The translations under genes and the position numbers were made by a program. DNA of 11,331 nucleotides from CAZSTA01 sp964609495 [NCBI: uncultured bacterium] (lineage in GTDB: Bacteria > CAZSTA01). The notes beneath the pieces were generated by a model. It was not told where the DNA came from. It did not search any database and was given only the letters and a program-made list of their open reading frames with translations. Below are positions 6,904-11,331 of the stretch, in pieces (position 1 is the first letter of the stretch; each line of letters starts with the position of its first letter). The stretch spans positions 1 through 11,331 of the forward strand of contig CAZSTA010000115.1 of NCBI GenBank assembly GCA_964609495.1, read 5' to 3'.

Positions 6904-8190
6904 TTGAAGAAAGCTAGCTTCAAGATCGGAGTCTTGCTCGTGGCGGTAATTTTGCTGGGAACTTACTCGACAGCTTTAGCCGCGACCACTATAAGGTTCA
7001 ACGTCAACCATGGAATAGAGGATGAGCCTCTCTTCGAGGAAGTAGCCGCTAATTTCGAGAAGGCGAATCCCGATGTAAAAGTGGAATTCCAGAATACAGC
7101 CTCTGGTGATGATTACTATCAGAAGCTGACGGTTATGGCCGCAGGAGGCACCTTGCCCGATGTCTTCTATATGCGTGGTGGCTCTGGCGATATGAGATAC
7201 TATAAGAAGAACGTTGCCTATAATTTGGATGAATTGGTCGAAAGGGATAAGGATGAGATCAATTTCTCCGATTTCCTTGAATCTCAATTGCCCGAATTGA
7301 AGTATGATGGACATTACCGAGCTTTGCCCTATGACTACTCCACTCTGGGTATATATTACAACAAAAGCCTCTTTGATGAAGCAGGAGTAGCTTATCCCTC
7401 TGACGATATGACCTGGGAGGATGTGTTGGAGCTCGCCTTGAAATTGAGCAAGGACGATGCCAAAGGACGAAGGATTCAGTGGGGCTTAGCTATTGTTCCT
7501 AACTCGGGTAACCACCATTGGTACGAGGGCTTCATTATGACCGAGGGCGGAAGCATATTCAACGATGATTATACCAAATGTGTAATAGATTCTCCTGAGA
7601 GTATGGCCGTGGTTAAAATGTGGGCTGAATTTGTAACCAAATATAAGGTCACTCCAGCCCCGGGCGAAGTTGGTCAGGAGAATCCTTACTTCACCGGTCG
7701 AGCCGCTATGACGATAGATGGCTCTTGGGCGACGATGGTTCATAGGCGTCTATCTGGTTTCCCCTTCGATGTTGCTATGTTGCCCAAAGGAAAGGATGGC
7801 GGGCGAGTGATAAGTGCTACCGGAGGTAGCTGGGCGATAGCCATCAATGAGAAGAACATTGAGGAAGCCTGGGCATTCGTTAAATACCTTACTGATGTAG
7901 AGGCTACTCGGATCTTGATCGTCGAACCTATAAGAAGTCTGCCCTCCAGAAAATCTCTTATCCCGGAATGGACGGAGAAGATAGCGGGAGGAGGTTTAGA
8001 TCCGAAGAATGCGGGGATCTTCGGAACTCAGGTGGTAGAATATGGGAGAAACTCCCCCACAGTGACCTATGATTATCTCTTCGTCCTAAACAATAAGTTG
8101 CCCCTGGCAAACACGGGTGAGAGGCCGGTAGAGGAGATAGTGAAAGGGATCGCTGATGAGATAAATAAGTTGATCGCTGAAGAGAAGTAA
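6904..8190 (+). CDS. Sugar ABC transporter substrate-binding protein (family 1, MalE/UgpB-like)
   Basis: A 428-residue extracytoplasmic solute-binding protein that would bind a sugar or oligosaccharide and deliver it to the permeases encoded just downstream. The N-terminus has lysines, a hydrophobic stretch (about 8-20) and a TALA cleavage site near residue 26, a Sec signal with no lipobox Cys. The mature part starts with TTIRFNVNHG and shows family 1 hallmarks: FEKANPDVKVEFQ, GGTLPDVFYM, LPYDYSTLGIYYNKSLFDEAG and, in the C-terminal lobe, YFTGRAAMTIDGSW with GGSWAIAINEKN. Length is normal for the family. The TTG at 6904 is chosen because AGGAGG (6890-6895) lies 8 nt upstream and the signal peptide begins MKK there; the GTG at 6895 overlaps that site. 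Aromatic residues such as those in WYEGF could stack on sugar rings. Family certain; ligand unknown. Confidence 0.93.
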   Translation: MKKASFKIGVLLVAVILLGTYSTALAATTIRFNVNHGIEDEPLFEEVAANFEKANPDVKVEFQNTASGDDYYQKLTVMAAGGTLPDVFYMRGGSGDMRYYKKNVAYNLDELVERDKDEINFSDFLESQLPELKYDGHYRALPYDYSTLGIYYNKSLFDEAGVAYPSDDMTWEDVLELALKLSKDDAKGRRIQWGLAIVPNSGNHHWYEGFIMTEGGSIFNDDYTKCVIDSPESMAVVKMWAEFVTKYKVTPAPGEVGQENPYFTGRAAMTIDGSWATMVHRRLSGFPFDVAMLPKGKDGGRVISATGGSWAIAINEKNIEEAWAFVKYLTDVEATRILIVEPIRSLPSRKSLIPEWTEKIAGGGLDPKNAGIFGTQVVEYGRNSPTVTYDYLFVLNNKLPLANTGERPVEEIVKGIADEINKLIAEEK

Positions 8191-8202
8191 CAATTTAATC
8201 GG

Positions 8203-8233
8203 AGGGATATCGGAGCTAAGCTCTGATATCCCT
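8203..8233 (+). other. Strong 14-bp stem-loop between binding-protein and permease genes
   Basis: Bases 8203-8216 pair with 8220-8233 along 14 bp with only one G-U wobble (8212 with 8224) and a TAA loop. The stem begins 12 nt after the binding-protein stop codon. The downstream sequence is TACCTTACAC with no T run, so it is not a classical intrinsic terminator. The place matches the malE-malF type of arrangement, where a stable hairpin protects the 3' end of the binding-protein mRNA and leaves permease mRNA scarcer. That role is inferred from position and stability. Confidence 0.75.
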
Positions 8234-8299
8234 TACCTTACACAATGTAGTTTAGCCGAAATTTAAGCAATTATATTAAAAATAAGGTAGGGAGATAAA

Positions 8300-9205
8300 A
8301 TGGCTCTTATGAAATCTAAACTGGAGAGAAGAGAGGCTATGGTTGGTTATCTTCTCCTTCTTCCCTGGATCATCAGCTTCGTTATTTTTCTCTCCGGACC
8401 AATTTTAGTCTCCTTTGGTTTGAGTTTTTTCGAATACGATGTGATCAATCCTCCTAAGTTCATTGGTATTCAGAACTATAAGACGATGATATCTGATGAT
8501 CCCCTATTCTGGCAATCCTTCAAAGTGACAGCTATATATACTGTTACCTCTGTTCCTCTGAGATTAGTGGGAGCTTTAGCGGTGGCTATACTGCTGAATC
8601 AAAAGATAAGGGGAATTCCCTGGTTCAGAACTGTATTTTATCTGCCAGCAGTAGTCTCGGGAGTAGCGGTAGCGCTACTTTGGTCATGGGTGTTTAACCC
8701 TAATTTTGGCGTTCTCAATTATCTCTTAGATAAAATAGGAATTCAGGGCCCAGCTTGGCTGGGAAGTGAGAGATGGGCGTTACCAGCCTTTATCATAATG
8801 AGTTTGTGGAGCCTCGGAGGAGGGATGCTCATCTTTTTAGCGGGTCTTCAATCCATTCCTACCCAGCTTTATGAGGCTTCGGAGATAGATGGCGCAAATT
8901 GGTGGAGTAAATTCTGGAAGATAACTATACCTATGCTCACCCCTACTATATTCTTCAACTTAGTGATGGGCATAATCGGCACCTGGCAGGTCTTTACCGC
9001 CGCTTACGTTATGACTCAGGGTGGCCCAAACTACGCTACCCTGTTCTATATGTTCTATCTTTACAAGAACGCCTTTGTTTGGTTCAAGATGGGCTATGCC
9101 TCGGCTCTCGCCTGGTTACTATTCTTAGTTATATTAATCTGCACTCTGGCAGTCTTCAAATCATCGCCGATGTGGGTATATTATGAGGCGGAGAGAAGGA
9201 GATAA
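8300..9205 (+). CDS. ABC sugar transporter permease, MalF/UgpA type
   Basis: A 301-residue inner-membrane protein with six hydrophobic segments (about 16-43, 75-100, 110-132, 158-182, 211-237 and 265-287). It forms half of the membrane channel for the sugar delivered by the adjacent binding protein. The binding-protein-dependent permease signature (EAA loop), YEASEIDGANWWSKFWKITIP, is at 191-211 and should contact the ATPase; its Glu-Ala, Asp-Gly and final Pro are all kept. NPNFGVLNYLLDKIG (133-147) and MTQGGPNYATLFYMFYLYKNAF (238-259) are typical of the UgpA/MalF group. The short N-terminus without the extra segments of E. coli MalF places it with the UgpA-like members. ATG 8300 follows a GGGAG ribosome site at 8290-8294. 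The partner permease starts 2 nt after the stop, so the two are translated together. Confidence 0.95.
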   Translation: MALMKSKLERREAMVGYLLLLPWIISFVIFLSGPILVSFGLSFFEYDVINPPKFIGIQNYKTMISDDPLFWQSFKVTAIYTVTSVPLRLVGALAVAILLNQKIRGIPWFRTVFYLPAVVSGVAVALLWSWVFNPNFGVLNYLLDKIGIQGPAWLGSERWALPAFIIMSLWSLGGGMLIFLAGLQSIPTQLYEASEIDGANWWSKFWKITIPMLTPTIFFNLVMGIIGTWQVFTAAYVMTQGGPNYATLFYMFYLYKNAFVWFKMGYASALAWLLFLVILICTLAVFKSSPMWVYYEAERRR

Positions 9206-9207
9206 TT

Positions 9208-10071
9208 ATGGTTGGAGATAAACATGGTTATTTGTCTAGCAAGCGAAGATTGACTATTATGACTCGAACTTTAGCCTATACTTTGTGCATCATCGGTGGG
9301 GCTATATTGATGATCCCCTTTCTATGGATGCTCTCCACTAGCTTAAAGCAATCTCAGCAGATATTCAAATATCCGATAATTTGGCTACCTAACCCCATCG
9401 TTTGGCGTAACTATATCGACGCTTTCAATGCCGTCCCTTTTCTTCGTTATATTAGAAATACTATCGTTATCACCTTCTCCTCCATATTAGGAGATATAAT
9501 AACCTGCTCTTTAGTAGCTTACAGCTTTGCCCGATTGAGATATCCTGGGAGGGATTTTCTCTTCATACTTCTCCTCTCCACCTTGATGATCCCCTATCCA
9601 GTAACGTTGATCCCGACCTTTCTAATTTACAAATACTTGAATTGGATCGATACCTATATACCACTTATCCTCCCGGCATACTTCGCTTATCCTTTCTGGG
9701 TTTTCCTCTTGCGTCAATATCTTATGACGATTCCCCTGGAGTTGGATGACGCGGCTAAGATCGATGGTTGTGGATATCTCAACACTTACCTCAGAATCCT
9801 CTTTCCCCTTTCCAAACCAGTCCTGACCACTATCGCTATCTTCTCCTTTATGGCTCACTGGAACGATTTCCTAAGGCCATTAATTTATATTAACACTTCT
9901 TCCAAATACACCTTAGCATTGGGATTAAGATCCTTTCAGGGACTCTATTTAACCAGATGGGAATTGGTAATGGCGGCCTCGGTGATAGCGATGATGCCCT
10001 GTTTAATTATCTTCTTTTTTGCTCAAAAGTATTTTATTCAAGGGATAGTGATCAGCGGGGTTAAGGGATAA
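9208..10071 (+). CDS. ABC sugar transporter permease, MalG/UgpE type
   Basis: A 287-residue inner-membrane protein, the second half of the sugar channel. Hydrophobic segments lie at about 22-46, 83-108, 116-142, 150-170, 202-220 and 253-273. The EAA loop LDDAAKIDGCGYLNTYLRILFP (179-200) has the AA, DG and Pro of the family, with Asp in place of the usual Glu. The pattern MIPFLWMLSTSLK (35-47), then ARLRYPGRD (108-116), MIPYPVTLIPTFLIY (127-141) and a WNDFLRPLIY (218-227) stretch is diagnostic of MalG/UgpE proteins. ATG 9208 has AAGGAG at 9196-9201, inside the end of the preceding gene, and only 2 nt separate the two reading frames. No ATPase gene follows, so the ATP-binding subunit must come from another locus. 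Confidence 0.95.
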   Translation: MVGDKHGYLSSKRRLTIMTRTLAYTLCIIGGAILMIPFLWMLSTSLKQSQQIFKYPIIWLPNPIVWRNYIDAFNAVPFLRYIRNTIVITFSSILGDIITCSLVAYSFARLRYPGRDFLFILLLSTLMIPYPVTLIPTFLIYKYLNWIDTYIPLILPAYFAYPFWVFLLRQYLMTIPLELDDAAKIDGCGYLNTYLRILFPLSKPVLTTIAIFSFMAHWNDFLRPLIYINTSSKYTLALGLRSFQGLYLTRWELVMAASVIAMMPCLIIFFFAQKYFIQGIVISGVKG

Positions 10072-10100
10072 ACTCCTTCAGCTATATATCCAAAATCGAG

Positions 10101-11331
10101 GTGATAATAGTTCGATCTAGGAAGCTAGTTAAGAAAACGAGAAGATTATTGGAGACCGAGATCGGGACCAAGTTCAAGGGCGAAGCTTTTATATCCTTCG
10201 CCCTTGTCTATCCTAACACCTATTATGTAGGAATGTCCAATCTCGGCTTTCAGACTATATACTCTATATTAAACAAGAGAGTGAACACTTATTGCGAAAG
10301 AGCATTCCTTCCTGATAGAGAGGATCTAAAAGAGTATATACGAACAGATACTCCCCTTTTTTCCGTGGAGAGCCGAAGGCCCCTTCACAAGTTTGATATT
10401 ATCGGCTTTTCCCTCTCTTACGAATTAGATTACTCCAACCTTCTTCAGATATTAACTCTCGCGAGAATCCCCTGGTTGGCGAGGGACCGAAATGAGAGTT
10501 ATCCCCTGATTATCGCTGGCGGGGCTTGTGCAACCTTCAATCCCGAACCATTAGCAGAGGTGATCGATCTCTTCATCATCGGGGAGGGTGAGGAGGTGAT
10601 CAATGATATCCTAGATATCTACTTTGACAAGGGACACGGGAAAAATCGAGATGAACTCCTGAACGATCTGGCTCAAATAAAGGGAGTTTATATCCCTCGC
10701 TTCTATCATATCGAATATGACTCGGAGGGGAGAGTTTCCAGGATAGCGACTAAGAGGGATGTTCCTCTTCCTGTAGAGCGTCGCTGGATCGATGATCTAT
10801 CCCGCTACTCGGCTACCTCCTCTATTATAACCCCTAATACCGAGTTCTCGAGTATGTATCTGGTGGAGATTACTCGCGGTTGTCCTCATGGCTGTCGCTT
10901 CTGTGCGGCAGGATATTGTTATCTGCCACCACGAAGGAGAAGCTTAGAACAGGTATTGGAGTTATGCCAAAGAGGACTTAAGATAACCTCGAGAATAGGA
11001 TTAGTCGGTTCTGCGGTCTCCGATTATCCTCAGTTAGAGGAGTTATATAGGGAACTGCTTAAACTGGGCGCTCAAGTCTCCTTAGCCTCCCTCAGAGCAG
11101 ATTCTCTGACTGAGGGATTAATCTCCCTTCTTGCTGAAGGTGGACAGCGCACTGTGACCTTAGCGGCTGAAACTGGCTCCGATCGCTTGCGAAAAGCTAT
11201 CGGAAAGAGGATGGAAACAGAACGCCTCCTCGAAGTTGTAGAGATGATTTATAAAAATGATATTCCTTATCTTAAGCTTTATTTTATGTTGGGCTTGCCG
11301 ACCGAGGAGTGGGAAGATATCGAGGCTATTG
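10101..11331 (+). CDS. Radical SAM protein, B12-binding-domain type (YgiQ/TIGR03960-like), 3' end outside window
   Basis: An open frame runs from GTG 10101 to the window end (410 complete codons). The first part, with VYPNTYYVGMSNLGFQTIY and IIAGGACATFNPEPLAEVIDLFIIGEGEE, matches the B12-binding-like N-terminal domain of large radical SAM proteins, though I see no DxHxxG cobalamin-ligand motif. The radical SAM core follows with EITRGCPHGCRFCAAGY; Cys261, Cys265 and Cys268 form the CxxxCxxC that binds the [4Fe-4S] cluster. Downstream VTLAAETGSDRLRKAIGK and LYFMLGLPTEEWED are typical core strands. The start is uncertain: GAGGTGAT (10098-10105) is a strong ribosome site that overlaps the GTG, and relatives as I recall them begin like the RSRKLVKKTRRLLE stretch, pointing to a start near 10107-10110, where only ATA and GTT occur. 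The gap from the permease is 29 nt, but the gene probably belongs to a different process, such as RNA or cofactor modification. Confidence 0.9.
   Translation, partial: MIIVRSRKLVKKTRRLLETEIGTKFKGEAFISFALVYPNTYYVGMSNLGFQTIYSILNKRVNTYCERAFLPDREDLKEYIRTDTPLFSVESRRPLHKFDIIGFSLSYELDYSNLLQILTLARIPWLARDRNESYPLIIAGGACATFNPEPLAEVIDLFIIGEGEEVINDILDIYFDKGHGKNRDELLNDLAQIKGVYIPRFYHIEYDSEGRVSRIATKRDVPLPVERRWIDDLSRYSATSSIITPNTEFSSMYLVEITRGCPHGCRFCAAGYCYLPPRRRSLEQVLELCQRGLKITSRIGLVGSAVSDYPQLEELYRELLKLGAQVSLASLRADSLTEGLISLLAEGGQRTVTLAAETGSDRLRKAIGKRMETERLLEVVEMIYKNDIPYLKLYFMLGLPTEEWEDIEAI

Noticed and set aside
8251-8277. Internal promoter with -10-like TATATT ahead of the first permease gene
   Set aside because: No acceptable -35 box at 16-18 nt; an AT-rich gap readily gives such a hexamer by chance.
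5396-9858. Minus-strand frames opposite the hydrolase, binding-protein and second permease genes (5396-5593, 6510-6755, 6976-7314, 7486-7743, 9622-9858)
   Set aside because: Each overlaps a strongly supported plus-strand gene and none encodes a motif or has a credible ribosome site of its own.

Overview
All genes in this window lie on the + strand and form a compact bacterial locus for import and breakdown of a carbohydrate. From start to end it holds: the C-terminal end of a DUF2961/GH172 protein; a very large multidomain glycosidase-like protein (about 1,475 residues) with a GH57/GH38-type barrel core; a strong sigma70 promoter; an ADP-ribosylglycohydrolase-fold protein fused to C-terminal beta-sandwich domains; a family 1 sugar-binding ABC protein with a signal peptide; two ABC sugar permeases of the MalF/MalG type; and the first about 410 codons of a radical SAM protein related to the B12-binding (YgiQ/TIGR03960-like) group, which is cut by the window end. 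I see no tRNA, rRNA, CRISPR array, insertion sequence or phage gene.

The organism is a bacterium with strong Shine-Dalgarno sites (GGAGG and GAGGTGAT cores), frequent TTG starts, a classical TTGACA/TATAAT promoter and, by eye, a base composition somewhat below 50% G+C with many AGA/AGG arginine and ATA isoleucine codons. The binding protein has a Sec signal without a lipobox cysteine, which suggests a periplasmic protein. The phylum cannot be fixed from this window; an uncultured, glycan-degrading lineage is likely. Composition looks uniform across the locus, so nothing marks it as recently acquired.

Working model: the binding protein captures an oligosaccharide outside the inner membrane and the two permeases carry it in. 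No ABC ATPase is encoded here, so a shared MalK/UgpC-type ATPase from elsewhere must energise the transporter. The giant GH57/38-like protein and the ADP-ribosylglycohydrolase-like protein both lack signal peptides and would act on imported sugar in the cytoplasm. GH172 enzymes act on furanosides (fructofuranose, D-arabinofuranose), and the ADP-ribosylglycohydrolase fold acts on ribofuranosyl bonds. A furanoside-containing substrate is therefore an attractive but unproven idea.

Expression signals are unusually legible. A perfect consensus promoter sits in front of the ADP-ribosylglycohydrolase-like gene, with a perfect 7+3+7 palindrome over its spacer and -10 box (a candidate operator). A short hairpin starts the predicted mRNA. 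A 14-bp stem-loop separates the binding-protein gene from the permease genes, as expected where the binding protein is made in excess. Several genes have strong Shine-Dalgarno sequences whose best-spaced start codon is TTG or possibly non-canonical.
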